Shown: piece after piece, positions 38,000-46,525 of the stretch | Numbering within the stretch: position 1 is the stretch's first letter | Layout of the letters: the number at the start of each line of letters is the position of its first letter | DNA from: an uncultured Rivibacter sp. | Lineage (GTDB): Bacteria; Pseudomonadota; Gammaproteobacteria; Burkholderiales; Burkholderiaceae | Direction of reading: 5' to 3' | Length of the DNA stretch: 57,119 nt | NCBI GenBank assembly: GCA_946481025.1 | Contig: CAMLNA010000013.1 | Location: 1-57,119, forward strand | Notes under the pieces: model-generated | Databases searched by the model: none | The model's input: the letters and a program-made list of their open reading frames with translations, nothing else | Told to the model about the DNA's origin: nothing | Made by a program: the position numbers and the translations under genes

Positions 38000-39178
38000 A
38001 TGCGTGTGCTGCAAGACTTCTCCCTGTCCGCCCTCGTGGCCGGCTTCGTCGCCGTGCTGGTCGGCTTCACCAGTTCGGTGGCCATCGTGTTCCAGGCGGC
38101 GCTGGCCTTCGGGGCCACGCCTGCGCAGATCAGCTCCTGGATGTGGGCCCTGGGCATCGGCATGGGACTGTGTTCGCTGCTGCCGTCGTTGTGGTGGCGA
38201 AAGCCGGTGATGGTGGCGTGGTCCACGCCCGGGGCGGCGGTGCTGGCCACGGCCGGGGTGGGTCATACGATGGCCGACGCCGTGGGTGCGTTCCTGCTGT
38301 GCGGCCTGCTCATCACCCTGGCCGGCGCCACCGGCTGGTTCGAGCGGGTGATGAAGCGCATCCCCATGCCGCTGGCTTCGGCCCTGCTGGCCGGCGTGCT
38401 GGCCCGTTTCGGCCTCGAGGCGTTCGTGGCCGCCCGGACGGCGCTGCCGCTGGTGGTGCTGATGCTGGCCGCCTACCTCGTCGGGCGGCGCTGGTGGCCG
38501 CGTTACGCGGTGGTGGCGGTGCTGGCGGTGGGCACGGCCTTCGTCGCGTGGCAGGGGCAGCTGCGCACCGAGGCCATCGCATGGAGCTGGACGATGCCGG
38601 TGTTCACCGCGCCCCGCTTCTCGGTCGAGGCGGCGGTGAGCCTCGCGCTGCCGTTGTTCATCGTGACCATGGCCTCGCAGAACCTGCCGGGGGTGGCGGC
38701 CATCCAGGCGGCCGGCTACGAGATGCCGATCTCCCGCATCATCACCCTCACCGGGCTCGCCACGCTGGTGCTGGCGCCCTTCGGCGCCTTTGCGCTCAAC
38801 CTGTCGGCCATCACCGCGGCCATCTGCATGGGGCGCGAGGCCCACCCCGATCCGGCGCGGCGCTATGTGGCGGCGGCGGCCTGCGGCGCCATCTACGTGG
38901 TGATCGGCCTGTTCGGCGCTGCGGTCACCGGTGTGCTCACCGCCTTCCCGCGCGAACTCGTCGCCGCCATCGCGGGGCTTGCGCTGCTGGGCACCATCGG
39001 CGGCGGGCTGCATGTGGCGCTCAAGGACGAAGACCATCGCGAGGCGGCCCTCATCACCTTCCTCGTCACCTTGTCGGGCGTGGCCATCGCCGGCATCGGC
39101 TCCGCGTTCTGGGGCGTGGTGGCAGGCACGATCGCATGGCTTGTGCAACAGTACGGACGCTCGCGTTTCCCCCGCTGA
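38000..39178 (+). CDS. BenE-type benzoate/H+ symporter family protein, 392 aa
   Basis: An integral inner-membrane transporter with 11-12 helices. Blocks such as AGFVAVLVGFTSSVAIVFQA, WSTPGAAVLATAG, PLFIVTMASQNLPGVAAIQA and NLSAITAAICMGREAHPDP define the BenE family of the APC superfamily, a proton symporter for benzoate in the founding case. No aromatic degradation genes are nearby, so the substrate here is uncertain. The frame is open far upstream, but ATG 38000 (MRVLQDFSLSALVAG) is the first sensible start. gshB follows after 20 bp on the same strand. Confidence 0.93.
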   Translation: MRVLQDFSLSALVAGFVAVLVGFTSSVAIVFQAALAFGATPAQISSWMWALGIGMGLCSLLPSLWWRKPVMVAWSTPGAAVLATAGVGHTMADAVGAFLLCGLLITLAGATGWFERVMKRIPMPLASALLAGVLARFGLEAFVAARTALPLVVLMLAAYLVGRRWWPRYAVVAVLAVGTAFVAWQGQLRTEAIAWSWTMPVFTAPRFSVEAAVSLALPLFIVTMASQNLPGVAAIQAAGYEMPISRIITLTGLATLVLAPFGAFALNLSAITAAICMGREAHPDPARRYVAAAACGAIYVVIGLFGAAVTGVLTAFPRELVAAIAGLALLGTIGGGLHVALKDEDHREAALITFLVTLSGVAIAGIGSAFWGVVAGTIAWLVQQYGRSRFPR

Positions 39179-39198
39179 CCTCTCGCACCCCCACCACC

Positions 39199-40143
39199 AT
39201 GAAGCTGCTGTTCGTTGCCGATCCGCTCGATCACTTCAAGACCTACAAGGACACCACCTTCTCGATGATGCGCGAGGCAGCCCGCCGCGGCCACGAGCTG
39301 CTGGCCTGCGAGCCCAGGCACGTCAGCTGGAAGAGCGGCGGCAAGGTGGCCGCGGCCTGCCGGCAGATCGAGCTGACGGGCGATGCGCACGACTGGTACT
39401 CGGTGCGCGGAGAAACCAGGCTGGCGCTGGCCGATGTGGACGCGGTGCTGATGCGCAAGGATCCGCCCTTCGACAGCGAATATTTCTACGCCACCCACCT
39501 GCTCGAGCAGGCCGAGCGCGAAGGCGCGCGGGTCTTCAACAGGCCGGCGTCGCTGCGCGACCACCCGGAAAAGCTCGCGGTGATGGAGTTCGCGCAGTTC
39601 TGCTCGCCCACGCTCGTGACCCGCGATGCCGGCGAAGTGCGCGACTTCCATGCCGAACATCGCGACGTCATCCTGAAACCGCTCGACGGCATGGGCGGCA
39701 TGGGCATCTTCCGCGTCAGGGACGATGGGCTGAACCTGGGCAGCATCATCGAGACGCTCAACCACCACGGGGCCACCACGCTGATGGTGCAGCGCTTCGT
39801 GCCCGAGATCACCCAGGGCGACAAGCGCATCCTCGTCATCGGCGGCAAGCCGGTGCCGTTTTCGCTGGCGCGGATTCCGCAGGGCTCCGAGGTGCGCGGC
39901 AACCTCGCGGCCGGCGGCAAGGGGGTGGCGCAGCCGCTGTCGGCGCGAGACCGCGAGATCGCCGAAGCGCTGGGCCCCACGCTGGCTGCCCGGGGCCTGC
40001 TGCTGGTCGGGCTCGACGTGATCGGCGACTACCTCACCGAGATCAACGTCACCAGCCCCACCTGCTTCCAGGAAATCACGCAGCAGGCGGGCTTCGACGT
40101 GCCGAAGATGTTCATCGACGCGCTGGAGGCGGCGCTCGCCTGA
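39199..40143 (+). CDS. gshB: glutathione synthetase GshB, 314 aa
   Basis: GshB adds glycine to gamma-glutamylcysteine to complete glutathione, using ATP. It is an ATP-grasp enzyme. The N-terminal domain starts MKLLFVADPLDHFKTYKDTT and has MRKDPPFDSEYFYATHLLE. The ATP-grasp part has DVILKPLDGMGGMGIFRV, EITQGDKRILVIGGKPVPF and the ligand loop DVIGDYLTEINVTSPTCFQE. Length is near E. coli GshB (316). It starts 20 bp after the benE-like stop, so it is probably read from that transcript rather than with gshA. Confidence 0.96.
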   Translation: MKLLFVADPLDHFKTYKDTTFSMMREAARRGHELLACEPRHVSWKSGGKVAAACRQIELTGDAHDWYSVRGETRLALADVDAVLMRKDPPFDSEYFYATHLLEQAEREGARVFNRPASLRDHPEKLAVMEFAQFCSPTLVTRDAGEVRDFHAEHRDVILKPLDGMGGMGIFRVRDDGLNLGSIIETLNHHGATTLMVQRFVPEITQGDKRILVIGGKPVPFSLARIPQGSEVRGNLAAGGKGVAQPLSARDREIAEALGPTLAARGLLLVGLDVIGDYLTEINVTSPTCFQEITQQAGFDVPKMFIDALEAALA

Positions 40144-40153
40144 GAGAGATGCT

Positions 40154-40528
40154 TCAGCCGGAGTGCCGCGCGCCGTAGCGCCCCGCGTTGTTGTTCGGCG
40201 GCAGCAGCACGAGCCCGATGGCGACCGCCAGCGCGAGCGGCGGAAGGAACATCAGCACACACCACACCGGGCTGAATCCCACGTCCTTCAGCCGCTTCGC
40301 CGTGGCCGACAGCACCAGGCAGAACGCCGCGCCCAGGGCGGCGATCCACACCAGCGCCGCCAGCGCGTTGTCCTTCGCGCCCAGCGCGTCGGTCATGAGC
40401 CAGGGCACGCCCCAGGCCAGCACCATGGCGAACAGCAGGCGCCGCAGGTAGCCGCGCCGGCCGATGCGGCCGGCAAAATTGAAATAGCGGTTGAACGGGA
40501 TCAGCTCGAAGGGCATGTGCGGGTCCAT
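40154..40528 (-). CDS. DUF805 membrane protein, 124 aa
   Basis: A small membrane protein with the DUF805 start FNRYFNFAGRIGRRGYLRRLL and three to four hydrophobic segments (LLFAMVLAWGVPWLM, ALVWIAALGAAFCLVL and VLMFLPPLALAVAIGLVLL), with TAKRLKDVGFSP in between. DUF805 proteins have no known function. The gene converges with gshB (10 bp between ends) and is divergent from uup (41 bp between starts). Alternative ATG 40516 (MPFELIPF) would give 120 residues. Confidence 0.87.
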   Translation of the reverse strand: MDPHMPFELIPFNRYFNFAGRIGRRGYLRRLLFAMVLAWGVPWLMTDALGAKDNALAALVWIAALGAAFCLVLSATAKRLKDVGFSPVWCVLMFLPPLALAVAIGLVLLPPNNNAGRYGARHSG

Positions 40529-40569
40529 GAGGCCGGAGCGGGTGCGATGCTAGCAACGACAATCCGCGC

Positions 40570-42459
40570 ATGGCCCTCATCACGCTTTCCAACGCCCACC
40601 TCGCCTTCGGGCACGTCGCGCTGCTCGACGGCGCCGACCTGTCGCTCGAACCCGGCGAGCGCCTGGGCCTCATCGGCCGCAACGGCGCCGGCAAGTCCTC
40701 GCTGCTGAAGATCCTGGCCGGCCTCGAAAGGGCCGACGACGGGCTGCTGCAGCTGCAGCAGGGACTGCGCCGCTTCTACGTGCCGCAGGAGCCGGCGTTC
40801 GCCGCGGGCGCGAGCGTCTTCGACGTGGTGAGCGAGGGCCTCACCGAAGTGAAGGCGCTGCGCGCTCGCTACGAAACCCATGCCGGGGATGAAGACCTGG
40901 ACGCCCTGCAGACCCGCATCGAGGCGCTCGACGGCTGGACCTGGGAGCAGCGTGTCGGCGAAACGCTGCATCGCCTGCATCTCGACGCCGACGCGAAGGT
41001 GGATGCCCTTTCGGGCGGCACGAAAAAGCGTGTGGCGCTCGCGCAGGCCCTGGTCGCGGCGCCCGACGTCCTGCTGCTCGACGAACCCACCAACCACCTC
41101 GACCTCGACGCCATCGTGTGGCTGCAGGACCTCCTGGGCGCCTACCGCGGCGCCGTGGTGCTGATCACCCACGACCGGGCCTTCCTCGACGCGGTGGCCA
41201 GCCGCATCGTCGAGCTCGACCGCGGCGTGCTGCGCTCCTATCCCGGCAACTTCGCCGCCTACGAGGCCACCAAGCAGCGCGAGCTGGAAGCCGAGGCGCT
41301 GGCCAATGCCCGGGCCGACAAGCTGCTGGCGCAGGAGGAGGTGTGGGTGCGCAAGGGCGTGGAAGCACGCCGCACGCGCAGCGTGAGCCGGGTGAACCGG
41401 CTGCTCGCGTTGCGTGCCACGCGTGCCGCCCGGCGCGAGGCAGTGGGCCGGGTGAGGCTCGACGTCGACGCCGGCCTGCCCAGCGGCAAGATCGTCGCCG
41501 AGCTCGACGGGGTGTCCAAGAGCTTCGGCGGCCGCCCGATCGTGCGCGACTTCGGCGCCACCATCCTGCGCGGCGACAAGGTCGGCGTGATCGGCCCCAA
41601 CGGCGCGGGCAAGACCACGCTGCTCAAGCTCATCCTCGGCGAGCTTGCGCCGGACAGCGGCCGCATCCGGCAGGGCAGCAACCTGCAGGTGGCCTACTTC
41701 GACCAGATGCGCGAGACGCTCAGGCCCGAGGCGACGCTGGCCGACTTCATCAGTCCGGGCAGCGAATGGATCCAGATCGGCTCCCAGCGCAAGCACGTGA
41801 TGAGCTACCTCGGCGACTTCCTGTTTGCGCCCGAACGCGCCAACTCGCCGGTGAAGAGCCTGTCGGGCGGCGAACGCAACCGGCTGCTGCTGGCCCGCCT
41901 GTTCGCACGACCAGCCAACGTGCTGGTGCTCGACGAACCGACCAACGACCTCGACATCGACACGCTGGAGCTGCTCGAGGACCTGCTGCAGAACTACGAG
42001 GGCACCGTGTTCCTGGTGAGCCACGACCGGCGCTTCCTCGACAACGTGGTCACCAGCACCATCGTGGCCGAAGGCGAAGGGCGCTGGCGCGAGTACGAAG
42101 GCGGCGTGGAAGACTGGCTGGCGCAGTCGCAGCGCGCACGCGGCCTGCAGCCGCCACCCACGGCTGCGGCACGCGAGAGCAAGGCCCAGCAGGCCGCAGC
42201 CGCGCCTGCCGTGCCTGCGGCCGAAGCGCCCGCGCGGCGCACCAAGCTCAGCTACAAGGAGCAGCGCGAGCTCGAAGAGCTGCCCGCACGCATCGAGGCG
42301 CTCGAAGCCGAGCAGAAGGTCTTGTCGGACGAACTCGCCGGCACCGAGCTCTACACCGCCACGCCCCAGCGCGTGCCGCAGGTGCAGGCCCGCTATGCGC
42401 AGATCGAGGACGAGCTGATGCAGCTGCTCGAGCGCTGGGAAGCCTTGGCGGCCCGCTGA
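40570..42459 (+). CDS. uup: ABC-F ATPase Uup, 629 aa
   Basis: A soluble protein with two ABC ATPase domains and no membrane part, of the ABC-F class that acts on ribosomes. Walker A sites are GRNGAGKSS (G36) and GPNGAGKTT (about G338); signature motifs are LSGGTKKR and LSGGERNR; Walker B sites are LLLDEPTNHLD and LVLDEPTNDLD. The linker between them (about 230-300) is Arg/Ala-rich. The C-terminal coiled-coil (about 555-629) with YKEQRELEELPARIEALEAE is the DNA-binding domain that defines Uup against the other ABC-F types. Uup affects precise transposon excision and ribosome-related processes. Confidence 0.95.
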   Translation: MALITLSNAHLAFGHVALLDGADLSLEPGERLGLIGRNGAGKSSLLKILAGLERADDGLLQLQQGLRRFYVPQEPAFAAGASVFDVVSEGLTEVKALRARYETHAGDEDLDALQTRIEALDGWTWEQRVGETLHRLHLDADAKVDALSGGTKKRVALAQALVAAPDVLLLDEPTNHLDLDAIVWLQDLLGAYRGAVVLITHDRAFLDAVASRIVELDRGVLRSYPGNFAAYEATKQRELEAEALANARADKLLAQEEVWVRKGVEARRTRSVSRVNRLLALRATRAARREAVGRVRLDVDAGLPSGKIVAELDGVSKSFGGRPIVRDFGATILRGDKVGVIGPNGAGKTTLLKLILGELAPDSGRIRQGSNLQVAYFDQMRETLRPEATLADFISPGSEWIQIGSQRKHVMSYLGDFLFAPERANSPVKSLSGGERNRLLLARLFARPANVLVLDEPTNDLDIDTLELLEDLLQNYEGTVFLVSHDRRFLDNVVTSTIVAEGEGRWREYEGGVEDWLAQSQRARGLQPPPTAAARESKAQQAAAAPAVPAAEAPARRTKLSYKEQRELEELPARIEALEAEQKVLSDELAGTELYTATPQRVPQVQARYAQIEDELMQLLERWEALAAR

Positions 42460-42485
42460 GGCTGCGCGGTGAGCGCCGCCGGCTC

Positions 42486-43256
42486 CTACCCCTCTTCGCG
42501 CCGCCCCCGTGTCAGCGACGCCAGCCAGCCGCTCGAAAGCGCGGCCGGGTGGGTGCGGCTGATCATCAGGCCCGACTGCAGGTACAGCGCGTTGAGCAGC
42601 CGGCTGGCGCGCTCCACGTCGAGCCCGGGCCATTCGGCCAGGGCACGCAGCGGCACCGCTTCGCGCCGCAGCCGGGCAATGGCCGAAGCCAGCGCACCGC
42701 TGATCTCGAGGTTGCGCAGGTCCAGCCCGGGCGCGACGCGGTAGACCGCGGGCCCCGCGATCTCGGGCAGCAACTCACGGCGCGGCCCGTACAGCGCCAG
42801 CAGCCACAGCAGCGTGCCCAGGGGGTGGTACAGGTGCGCGGCGCCCACCAGCTCGCTGTGCTTGTGGCCCGGCGGCTTGAGCACCGCCGGCTCGACCTGC
42901 AGCAGCCGCAGGTTGGCCAGGCTGGGTTCCAGCAGCGAAGCCATCGGCAGCGGCGAGTGGAACAGGCGTTCGCGCGGAAACACCGTCAGCGGCACCACGA
43001 AGCCTTCACGGTCGAGGTGGATCGCCACGTTCTGTGAGTGGCGCAGGCAGGCGGCCATGACCTCCAGCACTTCGGCGCCGTGGGGCGTGTGCTCGAAGCG
43101 CTGCAGGTCGGCCAGCAGGGAAGGGCTGAGCGAAGACAGGCGCGTGCCCAACCCGGAAGACGGGTCGGGCATGGCAGCGAGCTCGCTCATGGCGCGCTGG
43201 AAGGCGCTCACGCGCCACAGCTCCGGTTCGCCAAAGGGGATGGTCGGCTCGTCCAT
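42486..43256 (-). CDS. hypothetical protein, 256 aa
   Basis: I do not recognise this protein. It is soluble, with no signal peptide. The middle part contains NVAIHLDREGFVVPLTVFPR, and RLFHSPLPMASLLEPSLANL. The C-terminal 80 residues read as helices ending in a possible winged-helix (LRALAEWPGLDVERASRLLN), like a DprA-type or DNA-binding tail. The start is ATG 43256, with GTG 43262 just before it. It converges with uup (26 bp between stop codons) and lies downstream of the mocR-type gene on the same strand. Codon use equals its neighbours. Confidence 0.75.
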   Translation of the reverse strand: MDEPTIPFGEPELWRVSAFQRAMSELAAMPDPSSGLGTRLSSLSPSLLADLQRFEHTPHGAEVLEVMAACLRHSQNVAIHLDREGFVVPLTVFPRERLFHSPLPMASLLEPSLANLRLLQVEPAVLKPPGHKHSELVGAAHLYHPLGTLLWLLALYGPRRELLPEIAGPAVYRVAPGLDLRNLEISGALASAIARLRREAVPLRALAEWPGLDVERASRLLNALYLQSGLMISRTHPAALSSGWLASLTRGRREEG

Positions 43257-43331
43257 GGGCACGACTTTAGGTCTGAAACAACCCGGTTTCCGGCATTCGT
43301 GCGGGCGTTACACGCGGTGCATCCGGAAACG

Positions 43332-44783
43332 TCAGCCCAGGTGCCGGCGTGCCTGCTGCACGGCGCGCCAGAGCCGCGCGTCCTGCGACGTCGCGAAGTT
43401 GATGCGCATCAGCGTGGTCGGCCGGTGCGAGGCGTGGAACAGCGACCCCGGGGCCAGCAGCCAGCCGTCGTCGAGCATCGTGGCGGCCAGGCGGTCGGTG
43501 TCCACGCCAGTGTCGACCCAGCCGAACAGCCCGGCCGGCTCGGCAACGAAGCGCATGCCGGCCTCCTGCGCGAGGGCCACGCTGCGCGAGCGTGCCGCGT
43601 CGAGCTTCTGCACCACCCGCTCGGCGTGGCGGCGCAGCTGGCCCTGCTCCAGGCACAACGCGACGGCCTGCTCCAGCACCGCCGGGGTGGTGAGGGTGGT
43701 GAGCAGCTTCACGTCGATGAAACGTTCCACGAGCTTGCGCGAGGCGGCGACGAAGCCCACCCGCCAGGCGGGCGTGAGGATCTTCGAGAAACCCGAGACG
43801 TAGATCGTGCGCTGCAGTCCGTCGAGGGCCGACAGCCGCGGCGCATGGGCCGGCGCCAGGTGGGCATAGGTGTCGTCTTCGGTGATGTGGAAGTCGTAGG
43901 TCTCGGCCAGCTTCAGCACCTGGTGGGCGGACGCCAGCGACAGCGTGTAGCCGGTGGGGTTGTGCAGCACCGACACGGTGGCATACAGGCGCGGCTTGTG
44001 TGTCTCGGCCAGCATGCGCATGGTGGCGAGGTCCGGCCCCTCGGGCCCGCGCGGCACCGGCAGGATGCGCACGCCCAGCTGCCCGAGCCGGGCGAATTCC
44101 ACCGCCCAGCCGGGTTCGTCCACCAGCACGGCGTCGCCGGGTTGCAGCAAGGTGCGCGAGATGATGTCCAGCCCCTGCGTTGCGCCTGCCGTGGTGACGA
44201 TCTGCTCCGGCCCCGCCTTCACGCCGAAGTCCGCCAGCTTCATGGCCAGCGCGTTGCGCAGCCGCGTGTCGCCGGCCGGCTCTCCGTAATGCAGCGCGAG
44301 CGGCGCCAGGCGTTCGCCGGCCGTCACGCGGCGCAGCGCGGCGCTCAGGATGGGCAGGTCCAGCCATTCGGCCGGCAGCGTGCCCAGCCCCGGCATGCCG
44401 TGCACGCCGGGCTGGTTGAACATGCCGCGGATCAGCGCTGCCGCGTCCACCGGCGCGCTGGGCCGCACCTCGGGCCGTGGTTTCACGTGGCCCACCGCGG
44501 CGGGCGGCGCGGCCGAGCGGACCTCGCGCACGAAGAAGCCGCGCTGCTTGCGGGCTTCGATCAACCCCTGCGCCAGCAGCTGGTCGTAGGCGGCCACCAC
44601 GGTGTAGGCGCTGATGCCGTGGCGCCTGGCGCATTCGCGCACCGACGGCAGCCGGGTGCCCGGCGGCAGCAGCCGCTGGCGGATGCGCTCGGCAAAGCGC
44701 GCGGCCAGCTGGTCGGTGAGCGTGGCGCCGGCGTCACGGGCCAGCGGAGCCGCGAGCAAGGCCGAGGCGAGGGGAGCGTTCAT
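43332..44783 (-). CDS. MocR-type regulator (GntR winged helix fused to PLP aminotransferase), 483 aa
   Basis: The first 75 residues are a GntR winged helix (LPPGTRLPSVRECARRHGIS and LLAQGLIEARKQRGFFVRE). The rest is a fold-type I aminotransferase-like domain, with NPTGYTLSLAS, EDDTYAHLAP and the PLP-binding lysine K334 in SGFSKILTPAWRVGF. MocR proteins use PLP and amino compounds as effectors. The gene is divergent from a LysE/EamA/aminotransferase/PhzF/VOC operon, with overlapping promoters, so it should control it. PLP itself, or an amine/amino acid that forms an external aldimine, is the expected signal. Confidence 0.94.
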   Translation of the reverse strand: MNAPLASALLAAPLARDAGATLTDQLAARFAERIRQRLLPPGTRLPSVRECARRHGISAYTVVAAYDQLLAQGLIEARKQRGFFVREVRSAAPPAAVGHVKPRPEVRPSAPVDAAALIRGMFNQPGVHGMPGLGTLPAEWLDLPILSAALRRVTAGERLAPLALHYGEPAGDTRLRNALAMKLADFGVKAGPEQIVTTAGATQGLDIISRTLLQPGDAVLVDEPGWAVEFARLGQLGVRILPVPRGPEGPDLATMRMLAETHKPRLYATVSVLHNPTGYTLSLASAHQVLKLAETYDFHITEDDTYAHLAPAHAPRLSALDGLQRTIYVSGFSKILTPAWRVGFVAASRKLVERFIDVKLLTTLTTPAVLEQAVALCLEQGQLRRHAERVVQKLDAARSRSVALAQEAGMRFVAEPAGLFGWVDTGVDTDRLAATMLDDGWLLAPGSLFHASHRPTTLMRINFATSQDARLWRAVQQARRHLG

Positions 44784-44837
44784 GGGGCGGACTTGTGTTG
44801 GGCGCGGGGCCGATACAGAAATTCAGCTGCGCGGGTT

Positions 44838-44875
44838 CAGTGTATTGGTGCTGTGTTGGTGTTGTCCATACACTG
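44838..44875. promoter_or_regulatory. overlapping divergent promoters of mocR-type gene and lysE operon
   Basis: An inverted repeat CAGTGTA (44838-44844) and TACACTG (44869-44875) encloses direct repeats TTGGTGCTG (44845-44853) and TTGGTGTTG (44856-44864). Plus strand: -35 TTGGTG (44845) and -10 TACACT (44869), spacing 18. Minus strand: -35 TGGACA (44868 to 44863) and -10 TACACT (44844 to 44839), spacing 18. The two promoters thus share a 37-bp segment. Direct repeats are the typical MocR target, so one regulator could govern both. Confidence 0.65.
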
Positions 44876-44922
44876 GGTCGCTTCATGTTCTTCGATCCCC
44901 CTCATCTTTTCCAGGTGCGGCG

Positions 44923-45534
44923 ATGACGGCGCAGGAGTTCGGCGCGCTGCTGTTCTTCGCCACCGCGATGTCCTTCAGCCCGGGCCCCAACACCACGCTG
45001 TCCACGGCGCTGGCGGCCAACTTCGGCCTGAAGCGGGCGCTGCCGTTCTGCCTGGCCGTACCGGTGGGCTGGTCGCTGCTGATGCTCCTGTGCGGTGCAG
45101 GTCTGGGCGCGCTGGTGCTGGCGGTGCCGGCGCTGCGCTGGGCGGTCAAGGCGGTGGGCGTGGCCTATCTGCTGTGGCTGGCCTGGAAGCTGGCCAACAC
45201 CGGCGTGCTCGGCGAAGCCGACGCGAAGCGCCTGAACGTGAGCTTCCCGCAGGGCATGGCGCTGCAGTTCGTGAACATCAAGGCCTGGATGCTCGCGCTC
45301 ACCATCGCCGCCGGCTGGGTGGCGCCCGCGGGCGGCGACGTGCCGGCCACCGTGGCACGGCTCGGCCAGGTGCTGGCGGTGATGGTGGTGTTCGCCTTCG
45401 CCTCCAACTTCTGCTACGCGCTCGTGGGCTCGCTCCTGCGCGGCTGGCTGGCGCAGGGCAGGCGGCTCTTGTGGTTCAACCGCGGCATGGGCCTCGTGCT
45501 GGTGCTGACGGCCGCCTGGATGGTGACCGTATGA
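44923..45534 (+). CDS. LysE-family amino-acid exporter, 203 aa
   Basis: A membrane protein of the LysE/RhtB efflux family with six helices. The family start LLFFATAMSFSPGPNTTLST with the PGPN motif is intact, followed by LPFCLAVPVGWSLLMLLCGAG and VGVAYLLWLAWKLANTG. Length (203) is standard. An AGGTG precedes ATG 44923, which starts MTAQEFGALL. The next gene begins inside its stop codon (ATGA overlap at 45531), so the two are translationally coupled. The product probably exports amino acids or related compounds. Confidence 0.93.
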   Translation: MTAQEFGALLFFATAMSFSPGPNTTLSTALAANFGLKRALPFCLAVPVGWSLLMLLCGAGLGALVLAVPALRWAVKAVGVAYLLWLAWKLANTGVLGEADAKRLNVSFPQGMALQFVNIKAWMLALTIAAGWVAPAGGDVPATVARLGQVLAVMVVFAFASNFCYALVGSLLRGWLAQGRRLLWFNRGMGLVLVLTAAWMVTV

Positions 45535-46499
45535 ACCGCGCCGGCGCGAGCCTGCCGCTGCCGGGCGCTGCGTCGCAAGAGCGGCGCGGCTTCTGGCTCG
45601 GCCTTGCCGGCGTGCTGATGTTCGCCCTCAGCATCCCGATGACGCGGCTGGCCGGCGGGCCGGTGGACGACCCGCAGCTGCCGCCCGCCTTCGTGGCCAT
45701 CGGCCGCGCCGCGGTGGCCGGGCTGCTGTCGATCGGCTGGCTGCTCCTCACGCGGGCACCGTGGCCGCGGCGCGACCAGTGGCTGCTGCTGGCCCTGTCG
45801 GCTGCCGGCGTGGTGTTCGGTTTTCCCCTGTTCTCGGGCTGGGCGGTGCGTTACGTCGAGGCGGTGCATGCCGCGGTGATCACCGGCTTCCTGCCGCTGG
45901 CCACTGCGGTGGTGGGCGCCTGGTGGCTCCGGCAGCGGCCGCCGGCGGCCTTCTGGGCCTGCGCGGTGTTCGGCTGCGCGCTGGTGGCGACCTACGCGTG
46001 GCTCAAGGGCGGCGGCGGCTTCCATCTGGCCGACGGCCTGCTGCTGCTGGCGGTGTTGAGCGCGGCGGTCGGCTACGTGGGCGGTGCGCGTCTCACCGGC
46101 GACGGCCTGAACGGCCCGCAGGTGATCTGCTGGATGCTGGTGCTGTGCCTGCCGCTCACGCTGCCGCTGACCGCCTGGCAGGCGACGGTGCATTGGAGCC
46201 AGATCGCGCCCGGCGGCCCGGTGCGGCTCGCCTCGTGGGCTGGTTTCGTCTATGTGTCCACCGTGTCGATGTGGCTGGGCTTCTTTGCCTGGTATCGAGG
46301 CCTCGCCCTGGGCGGCACGCTGCGGGTCAGCCAGGTACAGCTGGTGCAGCCCTTCGCGTCGATGCTGGCGGCGGTGCCGCTGCTCGGCGAGCGGCTCGAC
46401 CTGCTGACGGTCGGCTTTGCGCTGGCGGTGATCGCCACGGTGTTCGTCGGCAAGCGGCTGCCGGCAAGGCCGCAGCCGCGGCGCCATGCGATGAATTGA
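45531..46499 (+). CDS. EamA/DMT-family transporter, 322 aa
   Basis: A ten-helix transporter with two EamA domains (about 20-150 and 170-310). The N-terminal part has GFWLGLAGVLMFALSIPMTR and FVAIGRAAVAGLLSIGWLLL; the second repeat ends in QPFASMLAAVPLLGERL. Such DMT-family proteins export amino acids and other metabolites. It overlaps the LysE gene by four bases, showing coupled synthesis of two exporters. ATG 45531 is the start; the very long open frame upstream runs through mocR and has no protein character. Confidence 0.93.
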   Translation: MNRAGASLPLPGAASQERRGFWLGLAGVLMFALSIPMTRLAGGPVDDPQLPPAFVAIGRAAVAGLLSIGWLLLTRAPWPRRDQWLLLALSAAGVVFGFPLFSGWAVRYVEAVHAAVITGFLPLATAVVGAWWLRQRPPAAFWACAVFGCALVATYAWLKGGGGFHLADGLLLLAVLSAAVGYVGGARLTGDGLNGPQVICWMLVLCLPLTLPLTAWQATVHWSQIAPGGPVRLASWAGFVYVSTVSMWLGFFAWYRGLALGGTLRVSQVQLVQPFASMLAAVPLLGERLDLLTVGFALAVIATVFVGKRLPARPQPRRHAMN

Positions 46500-46525
46500 A
46501 TGTGAACGTGAACGGAGACACCCCG

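Noticed and set aside
43038..45530. Long plus-strand open frame leading into the EamA gene
   Set aside because: The first 830 codons run antisense to the MocR-type gene and through the LysE gene in another frame, with no protein-like composition. Only the part from 45531 is a transporter.
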